A DNA stretch of 64,000 bases from Gallionella sp. GTDB taxonomy: Bacteria; Pseudomonadota; Gammaproteobacteria; Burkholderiales; Gallionellaceae. The stretch is from NCBI GenBank assembly GCA_028714895.1, contig JAQTLM010000013.1, positions 1-64,000 of the forward strand, written 5' to 3'. A program made the translations under genes and the position numbers. How positions within the stretch are numbered: position 1 is the first letter of the stretch; each line of letters starts with the position of its first letter. The notes below the pieces were generated by a model. That model was not told where the DNA came from and did no database searches. It worked only from the letters and a program-made list of their open reading frames with translations. Shown one piece after another: positions 9,030 to 19,131 of this stretch.

Positions 9030-9752
9030 CTATTTTCGGCCAGCCTCGCCCAAGCGTTTTTCCAATTCTTCAGCAGGCAGATATCCGGGAACTTGTACCC
9101 CATCGCCAAAAACCAGGTTCGGCGTGCCGGTAACGCGCAGCTTTTTGCCCAACGCCAACACTTTATCGGTAGGCGTCTTGCAGGATGCGCCGGCCGGCGC
9201 AATACCGTTCAGCATCAGGCTGTCCCACGCCTTGACCGAATCCTTGGCGCAGTACACATTGCGCACGATCTCATCCGACCCCTGGAAAATCGGGTACAAA
9301 AACAGATACAGGGTGACATTGTCGATTTTGCTTAATTCTTTCTCCAGGCGTTTGCAAAAACCGCAATTTGGGTCGCTGAAATAGGCCAGCTTGCGTTTAC
9401 CGTTGCCTTTGACTTTCTTCACCGCGAGGTCGAGCGGCAACTTATCAAACTCGATGGCAAACAATTGGCGACGGCGTTCTTCCGTCATATCACGGCGGCT
9501 TTTTGCATCGATCACGCTGCCATCGAACAGGTATTGCCCTTGCGCATCGGTATATAAAAGCTGATCGTTGATAACAACTTCATAAAGCCCGGCATAGGGC
9601 GTTTTGACGATATGTTCAAGTTTGCCGATATTGGGAAGCTTGCTTTGCAGCGACTGGCGAATCTCGTTCTCTCCGGCTTGTGCGAAAGACAGCAATGCAA
9701 ATAAAAACAGGGCGAGCCACTTCTGCAAGCTCAGGGCAGGAATTTTTTTCAT
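9030..9752 (-). CDS. dsbC: Thiol:disulfide interchange protein DsbC
   Basis: DsbC is a periplasmic, V-shaped homodimer that isomerises wrong disulfides in secreted proteins; DsbD keeps it reduced. The 240-residue product has a signal peptide (MKKIPALSLQKWLALFLFALLSFAQA, given here as residues 1-26), an N-terminal dimerisation domain (to about 85) and a thioredoxin fold. The active site is DPNCGFCKRL, a CGFC variant of the usual CGYC. A second cysteine pair follows (YCAKD and ASCKTP), as does the cis-proline TPNL. Haem c proteins such as NirS are potential beneficiaries. The start at 9752 follows a weak GAGAATACTC spacer. Confidence 0.93.
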   Translation of the reverse strand: MKKIPALSLQKWLALFLFALLSFAQAGENEIRQSLQSKLPNIGKLEHIVKTPYAGLYEVVINDQLLYTDAQGQYLFDGSVIDAKSRRDMTEERRRQLFAIEFDKLPLDLAVKKVKGNGKRKLAYFSDPNCGFCKRLEKELSKIDNVTLYLFLYPIFQGSDEIVRNVYCAKDSVKAWDSLMLNGIAPAGASCKTPTDKVLALGKKLRVTGTPNLVFGDGVQVPGYLPAEELEKRLGEAGRK

Positions 9753-9919
9753 GAGTATTCTCTTTGGTTAATTGAAGACGTGTTGTATCGGCAACCGAAT
9801 GTTTTTCTTACGTTTTCACTCACGCCGGCTGCAGCCCGCTGTATTCGGGCACGGCGGCCAAATCGGTTTCTGCCAGCCAGAACCTGCCATCGCGATTTCA
9901 AAAATTCATGGAGGCAATC

Positions 9920-9948
9920 ATAGCATGGCATCAAGTTTCATTTATAAT
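9920..9948 (+). promoter_or_regulatory. Possible dusB-fis promoter
   Basis: A perfect TATAAT -10 hexamer (9943-9948) lies 23 bp before the dusB start codon. The -35 region at a 17-bp spacing (ATAGCA, 9920-9925) is poor. Position and the divergent dsbC gene make this the likely promoter of the dusB-fis operon. In enterobacteria the equivalent promoter is growth-rate controlled. Confidence 0.4.
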
Positions 9949-9971
9949 CGCAGCCCCCGCGAAAAATCATC

Positions 9972-10979
9972 ATGCACATCGGCCCTTACCAACTCAAGAA
10001 CAATCTCATCGTTGCCCCTATGGCGGGAGTGACTGATCGTCCTTTCCGCATGTTGTGCAAACGCATGGGCGCGGGCATGGCGGTGAGCGAGATGGTGGCA
10101 TCCAATTCGCTGCTGTACGGTTCGAAAAAGACCAAACGGCGTGCCAACCACGAAGGCGAGCCCGGACCGGTCTCGGTACAAATCGTCGGTGCGAATGCCA
10201 AAATGCTGGCGCAGGCCGCAAAATACAACGTGGATCATGGCGCGCAGATCATCGATATCAATATGGGTTGCCCGGCCAAAAAAATCTGCAACGTGATGGC
10301 CGGCTCCGCGCTGTTGCAAGATGAACCGCTGGTCGCCCAATTGCTGGAAGCGGTGGTCGGTGCGGTGGATGTGCCGGTCACGCTGAAGATTCGCACCGGC
10401 TGGGACAAACAGAACCGCAACGCAATACGCATCGCCAGGATTGCCGAAGCTGCGGGCATTCAGGCCCTAGCGATCCATGGCCGCACCCGTGCCTGCGCCT
10501 ATACCGGCGAAGCCGAGTACGACACCATTGCGGCGGTAAAAGCCAGCGTGAGCATTCCCATCATCGCCAATGGCGACATCACCACGCCGGAGAAAGCCAG
10601 CTACGTGCTGAAACATACCGGCGCGGACGCCGTGATGATCGGCCGCGCGGCGCAAGGCCGCCCTTGGCTGTTCCGCGAGATCGAATATTTCCTGAAAACC
10701 GGCGAATATTTGCCCGCGCCGGAAACCGGTGAGATCCAGCGCGTGCTGCTGGCGCATGTGCGCGAGCTGTATGACTTCTACGGCGAGCACACCGGGCTGC
10801 GCGTGGCGCGCAAGCACATCTCTTGGTACACCAAAGGGCTGGCCGGTTCGGCACATTTCCGTCACCGGATGAATCAATTGGAAAGCCCTGCCGGACAATT
10901 GGCGGCAGTAGATGATTTTTTTGCCGAGCAGGCGCAGCACGGAGCACACCTGCATTACGTTGAGGAACTGGCAGCATGA
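9972..10979 (+). CDS. dusB: tRNA-dihydrouridine synthase B
   Basis: This is an FMN- and NADPH-dependent enzyme that reduces uridines in the tRNA D-loop to dihydrouridine. The 335-residue protein has an N-terminal TIM barrel beginning GPYQLKNNLIVAPMAGVTDRPFR, the catalytic cysteine in DINMGCPAKK, FMN-binding segments (IANGDITT, ADAVMIGRAAQGRPW) and a C-terminal helical tRNA-binding domain. The length matches DusB (about 320-340). The last four bases overlap the start of fis (ATGA), the conserved dusB-fis coupling of proteobacteria. Confidence 0.95.
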   Translation: MHIGPYQLKNNLIVAPMAGVTDRPFRMLCKRMGAGMAVSEMVASNSLLYGSKKTKRRANHEGEPGPVSVQIVGANAKMLAQAAKYNVDHGAQIIDINMGCPAKKICNVMAGSALLQDEPLVAQLLEAVVGAVDVPVTLKIRTGWDKQNRNAIRIARIAEAAGIQALAIHGRTRACAYTGEAEYDTIAAVKASVSIPIIANGDITTPEKASYVLKHTGADAVMIGRAAQGRPWLFREIEYFLKTGEYLPAPETGEIQRVLLAHVRELYDFYGEHTGLRVARKHISWYTKGLAGSAHFRHRMNQLESPAGQLAAVDDFFAEQAQHGAHLHYVEELAA

Positions 10980-11227
10980 ACAATTGCGAAATAAACGAAA
11001 ATGACATAGCGCGCTGTGTACGCAAGGCGCTCAAGGAATATTTCAAGGACCTCGACGGCGAAGAGCCCTGCTGCGGCATGTATGACATGGTGATGGACTG
11101 TGTCGAAAAACCACTGCTCGAAATGGTGCTGGAACACGCCTGCGGCAACCAGTCGCGCGCCTCGGAGATGCTGGGCATCAATCGTAATACGTTGCGCAAG
11201 AAGATGTTGCAGCATGGAATTGCGTAG
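10976..11227 (+). CDS. fis: DNA-binding protein Fis
   Basis: Fis is a small nucleoid-associated homodimer that bends DNA and activates rRNA and other promoters. The 83-residue product has an N-terminal dimerisation region and the characteristic C-terminal helix-turn-helix [20 protein letters not shown]. It is translationally coupled to dusB by an ATGA overlap and followed 40 bp later by purH, an order common in betaproteobacteria. The strong rRNA promoters at the left edge of this window are the kind of target Fis acts on. Confidence 0.95.
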   Translation: MNNCEINENDIARCVRKALKEYFKDLDGEEPCCGMYDMVMDCVEKPLLEMVLEHACGNQSRASEMLGINRNTLRKKMLQHGIA

Positions 11228-11267
11228 GAGCGCTCCACCCAAAATTCTTTTTAAAACTGGAACCATC

Positions 11268-12833
11268 ATGGCAGTCATCAAACAAGCACTCATCAGCGTA
11301 TCGGATAAATCCGGCGTCCTCGAATTCGCACAAGGCTTGAACCAGCTTGGCGTAACCATCCTCTCCACCGGCGGCACAGCCAAGCTGCTCGCTGACAACG
11401 GCGTGCCTTGCACCGAAGTGGCCGATTACACCGGTTTCCCCGAGATGCTGGACGGGCGCGTGAAGACGCTGCAACCGAAAGTCCACGCGGGCATCCTGGC
11501 GCGGCGCGATCTGCCGGAACACGTTGCCACACTCGAAAAGCACGGCATCCCGACCATCGACCTGGTGGTGGTGAACCTGTATCCGTTTGCGGCGACCGTC
11601 GCCAAGCCGGGCTGCACGCTGGAAGATGCCATCGAGAACATCGATATCGGCGGCCCGACCATGGTACGCGCGGCAGCGAAGAACCACGCGCATGTCGCCA
11701 TCGTCACCGACCCGGCAGACTATGTGGACGTGCTGGAAGAGATGCGTACCAACAACAGCGCAGTCAGCGACGCGACGCGCTTCGACCTGGCGAAGAAGGC
11801 GTTCTCGCACACCGCCGCCTACGACAGCACGATCAGTAACTACCTCACCGCCATCTCTTCCGATGGAACGAAGAGCGAATACCCGGCGCAGATCAACTTC
11901 AACTTCGCCAAGGTACAGGACATGCGCTACGGCGAGAACCCGCACCAGAGCGCGGCGTTTTACCGCGACCTCAATCCGGTGCCGGGGAGCATCGCCGGCT
12001 ACACCCAATTGCAGGGTAAGGAACTCTCCTACAACAACATCGGCGACGCCGATGCGGCGTGGGAACTGGTCAAGACGTTTGACCAGCCGGCCTGCGTCAT
12101 CGTCAAGCACGCCAACCCATGCGGCGTGGCAATCGCCGATAGCGCGCTAAATGCCTACAAGCTGGCCTACGCCACCGACACCACCTCCGCGTTCGGCGGC
12201 ATCATCGCCTTCAACCGCGAACTGGATGCCGAGAGTGCGACGCAGATCACCGCCAACCAGTTCGTCGAACTCATCATCGCGCCGAGCGCTTCCGAAGCTG
12301 CACTGAAGGTCACGGCGGCAAAGCAGAACGTGCGCGTGCTTACCGTGCCGCTGTCCAACGCGCACAACCAGTTCGACTTCAAACGTGTCAGCGGCGGCCT
12401 GCTGGTGCAATCACCGGATGCGCTCAACGTGCAGGCATCACAGCTCAAGGTGGTCACCAAGGTACAACCCACCAAAGAACAACTGCAAGACCTGCTGTTT
12501 GCGTGGCGCGTAGCGAAATATGTGAAATCGAATGCCATCGTGTTCTGCAAGAACGGCCAGACGCTGGGCGTGGGCGCGGGACAGATGAGCCGCGTGGACA
12601 GCACGCGCATCGCCAGCATCAAGGCGCAGAACGCCGGGCTGAGCCTGACGGGCTCCGTCGTGGCATCCGACGCCTTCTTCCCGTTCCGCGACGGGCTGGA
12701 CGTATTGGCCGAAGCGGGCGCAAAAGCCGTAATCCAGCCGGGCGGCTCGATGCGCGACGCGGAAGTAATCGCGGCGGCGGATGAGCACGGGCTGGCGATG
12801 GTGTTCACCGGCTTCCGCCACTTCAGGCATTAA
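11268..12833 (+). CDS. purH: Bifunctional AICAR transformylase / IMP cyclohydrolase
   Basis: PurH catalyses the last two steps of de novo IMP synthesis. The 521-residue product has an N-terminal MGS-like cyclohydrolase domain ([25 protein letters not shown]) and a C-terminal transformylase domain. The latter has [13 protein letters not shown], the KHANPCGVA motif with the catalytic lysine-histidine pair, [10 protein letters not shown] and the closing GFRHFRH. The ATG at 11268 matches the family N-terminus ([14 protein letters not shown]); longer frames would overlap fis. purD follows after a single base, so the two purine genes are co-transcribed. Confidence 0.96.
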   Translation: MAVIKQALISVSDKSGVLEFAQGLNQLGVTILSTGGTAKLLADNGVPCTEVADYTGFPEMLDGRVKTLQPKVHAGILARRDLPEHVATLEKHGIPTIDLVVVNLYPFAATVAKPGCTLEDAIENIDIGGPTMVRAAAKNHAHVAIVTDPADYVDVLEEMRTNNSAVSDATRFDLAKKAFSHTAAYDSTISNYLTAISSDGTKSEYPAQINFNFAKVQDMRYGENPHQSAAFYRDLNPVPGSIAGYTQLQGKELSYNNIGDADAAWELVKTFDQPACVIVKHANPCGVAIADSALNAYKLAYATDTTSAFGGIIAFNRELDAESATQITANQFVELIIAPSASEAALKVTAAKQNVRVLTVPLSNAHNQFDFKRVSGGLLVQSPDALNVQASQLKVVTKVQPTKEQLQDLLFAWRVAKYVKSNAIVFCKNGQTLGVGAGQMSRVDSTRIASIKAQNAGLSLTGSVVASDAFFPFRDGLDVLAEAGAKAVIQPGGSMRDAEVIAAADEHGLAMVFTGFRHFRH

Positions 12834-12834
12834 T

Positions 12835-14133
12835 ATGAAAATTCTGGTCATCGGTTCCGGCGGCCGCGAGCACGCGCTGGCATGGCGCTTGGCGCAGGGA
12901 GCCAAGGTGCAGAAGGTGTACGTCGCGCCGGGCAATGCCGGCACAGCTCTGGAAGACGGCGTGGAAAATGTCGCCATCAGCGCCATCCCCGACCTGATCG
13001 AGTTCGTGAAACGCGAAAGCATCGAGCTCACCGTGGTCGGGCCGGAAGCGCCGCTGGCGGCGGGCATGGTGGATGCCTTCCGCGCCGCCGGATTGAAAAT
13101 CTTTGGCCCGACCAAGGCCGCCGCGCAACTAGAATCCTCCAAAGATTTCGCCAAGGCGTTCATGGTGCGCCACCACATTCCTACCGCGTTCTACCAAACA
13201 TTCACTGATGTAGAGGAAGCGTTTGCGTATGTTGATAAGCACGGCACGCCGATCGTCATCAAGGCCGATGGGTTGGCGGCAGGCAAGGGCGTCGTAGTTG
13301 CAGAATCAAGGCTGGAAGCAAAATCTGCAATTAAATTAATGCTAGCGGACAATGGGCTTGGCAAGGCAGAGGCTCGCGTGGTGATCGAGGAATTTCTCGC
13401 AGGCGAGGAAGCCAGCTTCATCGTGATGGTGGACGGCAAACACGTGCTGCCGCTGGCGACCAGCCAGGATCACAAACGCTTATTTGACAATGATAACGGC
13501 CAAGAAGTCGGCCCCAACACCGGCGGCATGGGCGCATATTCGCCCGCGCCGGTGGTCACGCCGGAAATTCATGCGCGTGTGCTGCGCGAAGTGATCCAGC
13601 CGGCAGTGCGCGGCATGGAACAGGAAGGCCACACTTACACCGGCTTTCTGTATGCCGGACTGATGATCGACCCGCAGGGCGGCATCAAGGTGCTGGAATT
13701 CAACTGCCGTATGGGCGACCCTGAAACCCAGCCGATCATGCTGCGCCTGAAAAGCGACTTTGCCGCCATCGTCGAACACGCCATCGATGGCACGCTCAAC
13801 AAGGTGGAAGCGGAATGGGACCGGCGTACCGCGCTGGGCGTGGTGCTGGCGGCGGCAAATTACCCCGATGCACCGCGCAAGGGCGATGTCATCAGTGGGC
13901 TACCTACACAACTGGCGAGCAAGCTGCAGGACGCGCATGTATTCCATGCCGGAACCACTGTGCAGGACGGCAAGGTAGTCACCAACGGCGGACGCGTACT
14001 GTGCGTCGTCGCGCTGGGCGACATGGTAAAGATGGCGCAGAAGCGCGCCTATGAAATCGCCGACACCATCCATTTCGACGGATGCCAGATGCGCCGCGAT
14101 ATCGGCTGGCGCGCGATTGCCAACAGGAAGTAA
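12835..14133 (+). CDS. purD: Phosphoribosylamine-glycine ligase (GAR synthetase)
   Basis: PurD joins glycine to phosphoribosylamine with ATP, the second step of purine synthesis. The 432-residue protein begins MKILVIGSGGREHAL and has the ATP-grasp core (VIKADGLAAGKGVVVA, EEFLAGEEASFIVMVDG) and the signature FNCRMGDPETQ near residue 290. The start codon lies one base after the purH stop. The gene ends directly before tsaC, whose start follows the TAA without a gap. Confidence 0.96.
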   Translation: MKILVIGSGGREHALAWRLAQGAKVQKVYVAPGNAGTALEDGVENVAISAIPDLIEFVKRESIELTVVGPEAPLAAGMVDAFRAAGLKIFGPTKAAAQLESSKDFAKAFMVRHHIPTAFYQTFTDVEEAFAYVDKHGTPIVIKADGLAAGKGVVVAESRLEAKSAIKLMLADNGLGKAEARVVIEEFLAGEEASFIVMVDGKHVLPLATSQDHKRLFDNDNGQEVGPNTGGMGAYSPAPVVTPEIHARVLREVIQPAVRGMEQEGHTYTGFLYAGLMIDPQGGIKVLEFNCRMGDPETQPIMLRLKSDFAAIVEHAIDGTLNKVEAEWDRRTALGVVLAAANYPDAPRKGDVISGLPTQLASKLQDAHVFHAGTTVQDGKVVTNGGRVLCVVALGDMVKMAQKRAYEIADTIHFDGCQMRRDIGWRAIANRK

Positions 14134-14691
14134 TTGTTCAGCCATAGCGCATCGCCTCGCCGCATCGCCGCTTACCTCAGGCGCGGTGGCCTGATCGCCT
14201 ACCCCACCGAATCCTGCTACGGCCTGGGCTGCGACCCGGACAACCGCACCGCCGTGCAGCGCCTGCTCAAGCTCAAGCAGCGCCCGCAACGCAAAGGCCT
14301 GATCCTGATCGCGGCAAATTACCGGCAAGTGTCGCACTACCTGCAACCGCTCACCCCCGTCCAGCAGCGGGAACTGCAAGAAGCAGGCGCGCAGGTGGTT
14401 ACCTGTCTCATGCCGGCCCGCCATTCCGCACCGCGCTGGCTGCGCGGCGCGCATGACACGCTGGCGGTGCGCCTTACCGCACACCGGCAAGCCGCACAAC
14501 TCTGCCGGAGCGTAAACAGCGCACTGGTCTCCACCAGCGCCAATCGCAGCGGGCAGCGCCCCGCCAGGACTTACTCGCAATGCCAGCGTCTGTTCGGACG
14601 CAAGGTGTGGGTATTGCCGGGGCGCGCGGGCAAGCGCAAGAAACCTTCCACGATCCGCGCATGGGCGGATGGCCAAGTCATTCGCGGTTAA
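14134..14691 (+). CDS. tsaC: Threonylcarbamoyl-AMP synthase (Sua5/YrdC family)
   Basis: TsaC makes threonylcarbamoyl-AMP from threonine, bicarbonate and ATP, the first step of t6A tRNA modification. The 185-residue YrdC domain shows RRGGLIAYPTESCYGLGCDP, KQRPQRKG (the K-x-R-type substrate loop) and the STSANRSGQ signature. The start is a TTG immediately after the purD stop codon, with AGGAAG inside the purD end as ribosome-binding site; no ATG fits the fold. It supplies the substrate used by TsaD at 422. Compact single-domain size indicates TsaC rather than the longer Sua5. Confidence 0.9.
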   Translation: MFSHSASPRRIAAYLRRGGLIAYPTESCYGLGCDPDNRTAVQRLLKLKQRPQRKGLILIAANYRQVSHYLQPLTPVQQRELQEAGAQVVTCLMPARHSAPRWLRGAHDTLAVRLTAHRQAAQLCRSVNSALVSTSANRSGQRPARTYSQCQRLFGRKVWVLPGRAGKRKKPSTIRAWADGQVIRG

Positions 14692-14706
14692 ACCGGGGGG
14701 TGAAAT

Positions 14707-15615
14707 ATGAACGATTTCGATTCCGCAACCGTCAGAGAGTATCTGCTTGAACTGCAAGACCTGATCGTCGCGCGGTTGGAGCAAGTGGACGGCAAACTGT
14801 TCCGCCGCGACAACTGGGACAAGGGCGATGGCTGCGGTGGCGGCAGAAGCTGCATCTTCGAAGAAGGCAATGTGCTGGAACGCGGTGGTGTGGCGTTTTC
14901 GCATGTGACAGGCGACAAGATACCGCCTTCCGCGACCGCGCACCGTCCCGAGCTGGCTGGCCGCCGCTGGGAGGCGCTGGGCGTGTCGCTGGTGCTGCAC
15001 CCGCGCAACCCTTACGCGCCCACCGCACATGCCAACGTGCGCATGTTCGTGGCAATGAAGGACGGGGAAGCGCCGGTGTTCTGGTTCGGCGGCAGCATGG
15101 ATTTGACGCCGTATTACGGCTTTGAGGAAGACGCGGTGCATTTCCATCAGGCCTGCAAGAATTCACTCGCACCGTTCGGTGAAGACTTGCACCCAAAATA
15201 CAAAAAATGGTGCGACGAATATTTTTATCTCAAGCACCGCAACGAGCAGCGCGGCATCGGCGGCATCTTCTTCGACGACCTGAGCGAACCGGATTTTGCT
15301 ACCGCGTTTGCCATCCAGCAAAGTATCGGCGACCACTTTCTGTCCGCTTATCTACCGATTCTGGAGCGCCGCATGGACACGCCCTACGGCGAACGCGAAC
15401 GCGACTTCCAACTCTACCGGCGCGGGCGCTATGTCGAATTCAATCTGGTGATCGACCGGGGCACCATCTTCGGCTTGCAAACCAACGGGCGCACCGAATC
15501 CATCCTGATGTCCATGCCGCCGCTGGTAAAATGGCGTTATGACTGGCATCCTGAGCCAGGCTCGCCGGAGGCGGAGTTGTATGAGAAATTCCTGAAGCCG
15601 AAAGATTGGGTATAA
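14707..15615 (+). CDS. hemF: Oxygen-dependent coproporphyrinogen III oxidase
   Basis: HemF oxidatively decarboxylates coproporphyrinogen III to protoporphyrinogen IX in haem synthesis, using O2. The 302-residue homodimeric enzyme has family segments [47 protein letters not shown] ([15 protein letters not shown]), [21 protein letters not shown] and [18 protein letters not shown]. It starts 15 bp after tsaC behind GGGGGG. An oxygen-requiring enzyme beside an anaerobic-type nirS suggests a facultative or microaerobic lifestyle. Confidence 0.96.
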   Translation: MNDFDSATVREYLLELQDLIVARLEQVDGKLFRRDNWDKGDGCGGGRSCIFEEGNVLERGGVAFSHVTGDKIPPSATAHRPELAGRRWEALGVSLVLHPRNPYAPTAHANVRMFVAMKDGEAPVFWFGGSMDLTPYYGFEEDAVHFHQACKNSLAPFGEDLHPKYKKWCDEYFYLKHRNEQRGIGGIFFDDLSEPDFATAFAIQQSIGDHFLSAYLPILERRMDTPYGERERDFQLYRRGRYVEFNLVIDRGTIFGLQTNGRTESILMSMPPLVKWRYDWHPEPGSPEAELYEKFLKPKDWV

Positions 15616-15635
15616 GCCTATAAAAAGTATTTCAG

Positions 15636-15808
15636 CCACGGATTAACACAGATGAGCACCGATTACCGACGGGTCGGCTTTCTTATCCAGGCCATCTTCT
15701 AGGTGTATGACAGATTTCCCGCAATGTTTTGTTTTATCCGTGGCAATCAGTGCATATCCGTGGCTAATCGCCGTTTTTAAATCTTGGTTAATCTGCATAA
15801 TCTGCGGA
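15636..15808. repeat. Fragments of an interspersed CCACGGATTA-type repeat
   Basis: The 211-bp space between convergent hemF and the methyltransferase is unlike coding DNA. It contains CCACGGATTAACACAGATGA (from 15636) and, on the other strand, two copies of the same ATCCGTGG word (near 15736-15766) plus GGTTAATCTGCATAATCTGC (from 15787). These words resemble short repeats scattered in intergenic DNA of many bacterial genomes. No gene or clear terminator is visible. Confidence 0.4.
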
Positions 15809-15826
15809 CAACTGCCTTTATTCAGA

Positions 15827-16456
15827 CTAAACCTTCAGCAACACAATTCCGCGAAACCAGCCTCCGGCGAGCAGTGGCCTATCGCTGACTACTCGCAGTT
15901 GCGGCACTTCACACAGCACCTCTTCGAACACTACATCCATTCTTGTGGCAATGCGGCGCGTCAGCGGGTTAAGTGCGCGACGCAGCCATGCATGCTGTTG
16001 CGGGCGGAGAAACTTATCGAAGACGAGGATCGTGCCGCCGGGTTTAAGCACGCGCGCCGCCTCGCCCAGACATTTTTCCGGATGCGGCACGACGGCAAGA
16101 ATGAGGTGCAACACGACATGATCGAACTGCGCGTCGGTAAACGGCAGCGCCATGCTGTCGCCCAGCACCCAGTCGATATGCAGGTTTGCGCCGCGTGGCC
16201 GGGCACGGGACAGCATCGCGGCGCTGAAGTCGAGTGCGGTATAGCGGTGTATCGCCGGCAGCAACGGCAAGTCTAGGCCCGTGCCAACACCGCTCACCAG
16301 CACGCGCCCCGGCATCTCCGCCAACAGGCCGCGCAGCGACCGGGTACGCGCCTTCAACAATGGGCGCTCTATGGCAAAATCATAGAGCGGCGCGATCAGG
16401 TTGTAGCTCCGCCTGAGCAGCGTATTTTCACGGTAAGGTTGATGGATATTCACCAT
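15827..16456 (-). CDS. Class I SAM-dependent methyltransferase
   Basis: A 209-residue Rossmann-fold methyltransferase, close in pattern to the UbiE/phosphatidylethanolamine N-methyltransferase group. It has a SYNLIAPLYDFAIERP N-terminal helix, motif I VLVSGVGTGLDLPLLP (about 49-64), motif II around YTALDFSAAML, a GDSMALPFTDAQFDHVV acceptor segment and RVLKPGGTILVFDKF. The ATG at 16456 gives the compact family length; 22 further upstream residues have no similarity signal. The substrate cannot be told. It lies 86 bp downstream of ubiA on the same strand, so a role in quinone or lipid methylation is possible. Confidence 0.82.
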   Translation of the reverse strand: MVNIHQPYRENTLLRRSYNLIAPLYDFAIERPLLKARTRSLRGLLAEMPGRVLVSGVGTGLDLPLLPAIHRYTALDFSAAMLSRARPRGANLHIDWVLGDSMALPFTDAQFDHVVLHLILAVVPHPEKCLGEAARVLKPGGTILVFDKFLRPQQHAWLRRALNPLTRRIATRMDVVFEEVLCEVPQLRVVSDRPLLAGGWFRGIVLLKV

Positions 16457-16542
16457 GGCGCGAGTGTAGTGGAAATTTCGAACTGTGGGATTTCTCGGGC
16501 AGAACGCCCGGATACCGCGCAACCTGCCCGAAGAATAATGTG

Positions 16543-17409
16543 CTACCGGGTGCGTACCAGATAATCCAGCGTGATGCCCGCAAATACCGCCGCGCCGAAC
16601 CAGTTGTTATGCAGGAACGCCTTGAAGCATTCTTCGCGGCTTCTGTCCTTGATGAGGGTGTAGTGATACAGCGCAACGCCTGCCGCAACCAGCAACCCGG
16701 CGTCATATATCCAGCCCAGCCCAACCATTTGCCCTGCCGCCGCCAGCAAGGCCAGGGTCATGGCATAGCAGCCCATCACCGCCGCCACGTCGTATTTGCC
16801 GAAGAATAGTGCCGATGAGTGGATGCCGAGATGGATGTCGTCGTCCCGATCCACCATCGCGTATTCGGTGTCATAGGCGATCGCCCAGAATACGTTGGCG
16901 AGCAGCAGCAGCCACGCCACTGGCGGCACGTCGCCGAGCTGCGCGGCAAACGCCATCGGGATGCCGAAGCCGAAGGCGATACCGAGATAGGCTTGTGGAA
17001 TGACGAGGAAGCGTTTGGTGAACGGATAGCTGGCGGCAAGAAATACGGCGGGAAAGGACAGCAGCAAGGTCAGCGGATTAAGCGGCAAGATCAGCAGAAA
17101 AGCGGCAAACGCCAGCCCGGCGGCCAGCCACACCGTTTCGCGCTCACTGACCTTGCCGCTGGTGAGTGGGCGCTCCTTGGTGCGCTTGACGTGCTTGTCG
17201 ATGTGGCGGTCGGCATAGTCGTTGATGGCGCATCCGGCGGAGCGCATTAGCGCCGTGCCAAGCACAAAAACAACAGCGATATGCCAAGCCGGGCGTCCCT
17301 CTCCCGCGACCCACACGCCCCACAGCGTCGGCCACAGCAGCAAAAGAATACCTATGGGGCGGTGCAGGCGGGTGAGTTGAATATAGAGCGAGAGGCGTTC
17401 GGTGAGCAT
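16543..17409 (-). CDS. ubiA: 4-hydroxybenzoate polyprenyltransferase
   Basis: UbiA attaches the polyprenyl tail to 4-hydroxybenzoate in ubiquinone synthesis in the inner membrane. The 288-residue product begins [20 protein letters not shown], has about eight hydrophobic segments and both Asp-rich Mg-diphosphate motifs: NDYADRHID (about 72) and [12 protein letters not shown] (about 195). Tandem ATGs at 17412 and 17409 are both possible starts; longer frames add a non-homologous 55 residues. The 217 bp upstream, shared with the divergent porin gene, must carry both promoters, but I see no consensus there. Confidence 0.94.
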   Translation of the reverse strand: MLTERLSLYIQLTRLHRPIGILLLLWPTLWGVWVAGEGRPAWHIAVVFVLGTALMRSAGCAINDYADRHIDKHVKRTKERPLTSGKVSERETVWLAAGLAFAAFLLILPLNPLTLLLSFPAVFLAASYPFTKRFLVIPQAYLGIAFGFGIPMAFAAQLGDVPPVAWLLLLANVFWAIAYDTEYAMVDRDDDIHLGIHSSALFFGKYDVAAVMGCYAMTLALLAAAGQMVGLGWIYDAGLLVAAGVALYHYTLIKDRSREECFKAFLHNNWFGAAVFAGITLDYLVRTR

Positions 17410-17626
17410 CATTTTTATCGGGGCGGTAAATTTACATCCTAAAATCAAATTGTTACGCAGATTGAGCCTACGCAGTCGAGTTGTTGCAAAAAAACAACAC
17501 CACGATGTTTCCGTTGCATGCTCTTCTTCCTGACCGGATAATTCGCCCCAGTACTTTTTCAGGCATGACAGCAAGTGGCAGCACCATTTTTTTAACCTTG
17601 TTTTTTAACCTTCTGGAGGATACACC

Positions 17627-18937
17627 ATGTTACTCAAGAAATACCCTGCATCAAGCATCGCTGCGATAGCAGCACTTTTATTCGCACAAAGCGCTTTGGC
17701 TGCGGACACGCTGACCGACGCTTTGACCGGTGGCAAGGCTTCAGCCAATCTGCAATACCGCTATGAAGATGTGCGTAATGCTTCTGTTCCTGCTGTCGGA
17801 ACAAATACGAATACCGCAACGGCGAATACGGTACGTTTGCGCCTAGGCTATGAAACAGCCACATTCAACGGCTTTGGCGCGATGGTTGAGGCGGAATCGA
17901 CACATGATCTGGGAAATAAGCATTACAACGGCGGAAACAACGGAAACGCTAATTACGCGACTATACTTGACCCTGAAGTTACCGAAATCAATCAGTCGTA
18001 CCTGAGCTATAGCGGCATGGCCAATACGACTGCGAAGTGGGGCCGTCAGCGCCTTATTCTGGACAATGCCCGCTTTATCGGCAACGTCGGCTGGCGCCAG
18101 AACGAGCAAACCTTTGATGCCTTCACGCTGGTCAACAAGTCGCTGTCGAACACCACGATTACGGCGGGTTATATCACCAATGCCAACCGCGTCATCGGCG
18201 ATGGTGCAGCTCTCGATGCGGGCAATGCCCATATGAAGTCCCCCATATTCAACGTGAGTTACAAGGGCTGGAGCTTCGCGGAAGTGGTCGGCTATGCTTA
18301 CCTTCTGGACTATAAGCTTGTCGGTGCCGCCACCACCAATGCCAACACGGCTGATACCTATGGCCTCAGGCTGAACGGCAGCACCGCAATGGGCAGCAAC
18401 AAGCTGCTGTACACGGCGGAATTTGCCGAACAGCGGGACGGCGGCAATAATCCAACCAACTTCAAGGATACCTACACCTTGTTGGAAGGTGGCGTTGATG
18501 TTACCAATGTAGCCGTATTCAAGCTGGGTTATGAAGTGTTGGGCACCGACACGGGCGCCACAACCAAGGCTAACGGTGCAGCGACGACCCGTTCTTTCGC
18601 AACGCCATTGGCCACGCTGCACGCCTTTAATGGCTGGGCTGACATGTTCTTGGCCACGCCTGCGCAAGGCCTGAAGGATACCTATGTATCGGCAAACACC
18701 AAGTTGGCTGGTATAGGCCTTGGGGCGGTTTATCACGACTACCGTACGGACAAGACCACCACCACGCTAACAAAAACCAACCTTGGGAAAGAGTGGAACC
18801 TCGTGGCATCAAAGACCTTCGACAAGAACTACACGATCGGATTGAAATACGCAGATTTTAAGGCTGGCACTAATAATGCCGTCGCTGCGAACGTCGATAC
18901 CAAGAAGACATGGCTGTGGGGTGAATTTAAGTTCTAA
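17627..18937 (+). CDS. Outer-membrane porin-like beta-barrel protein
   Basis: The 436-residue precursor has a signal peptide (MLLKKYPASSIAAIAALL, cleaved near ALAAD), then alternating amphipathic strands and a terminal phenylalanine (LWGEFKF), as in outer-membrane barrels. The segments ANLQYRYEDV and KWGRQRLILDNARFIGNVGW resemble alginate-export/OprD-like porins of betaproteobacteria. The substrate is unknown. A strong ribosome-binding site (CTGGAGGAT) and its own terminator 54 bp downstream suggest a monocistronic, highly expressed gene. Confidence 0.82.
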   Translation: MLLKKYPASSIAAIAALLFAQSALAADTLTDALTGGKASANLQYRYEDVRNASVPAVGTNTNTATANTVRLRLGYETATFNGFGAMVEAESTHDLGNKHYNGGNNGNANYATILDPEVTEINQSYLSYSGMANTTAKWGRQRLILDNARFIGNVGWRQNEQTFDAFTLVNKSLSNTTITAGYITNANRVIGDGAALDAGNAHMKSPIFNVSYKGWSFAEVVGYAYLLDYKLVGAATTNANTADTYGLRLNGSTAMGSNKLLYTAEFAEQRDGGNNPTNFKDTYTLLEGGVDVTNVAVFKLGYEVLGTDTGATTKANGAATTRSFATPLATLHAFNGWADMFLATPAQGLKDTYVSANTKLAGIGLGAVYHDYRTDKTTTTLTKTNLGKEWNLVASKTFDKNYTIGLKYADFKAGTNNAVAANVDTKKTWLWGEFKF

Positions 18938-18990
18938 GCAGTCTGCGGTTGAGTTAGCTTCTTAACTCAACCAACCAGACGAAAAAACTA

Positions 18991-19018
18991 ACGGGCATCT
19001 TCGGATGCCCGTTTTTTT
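18991..19018 (+). terminator. Rho-independent terminator of the porin gene
   Basis: ACGGGCATC (18991-18999), a TTCG tetraloop and GATGCCCGT (19003-19011) form a perfect 9-bp stem followed by seven T residues. This is a textbook terminator, and it isolates the porin gene from the convergent fliE. Confidence 0.93.
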
Positions 19019-19131
19019 ATTGTGAGAGTCGATTCATTCGCGCCAGTGGCGCCACTCCTAAAAACAGAGTCCGTCCAAATACAAGGCATGCAGCAAATAT
19101 GCGCAAATCCGGACTTGAGAAACCCCCAGGA

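Noticed and set aside
11178..12110. 310-codon frame on minus opposite purH
   Set aside because: Composition rich in Arg/Val/Gly from reversed codons; no ribosome-binding site and no domain.
13900..15147. Long open frame (415 codons) on minus, opposite purD, tsaC and hemF
   Set aside because: It crosses three well-identified genes and has no domain; it is a mirror of high third-position GC.
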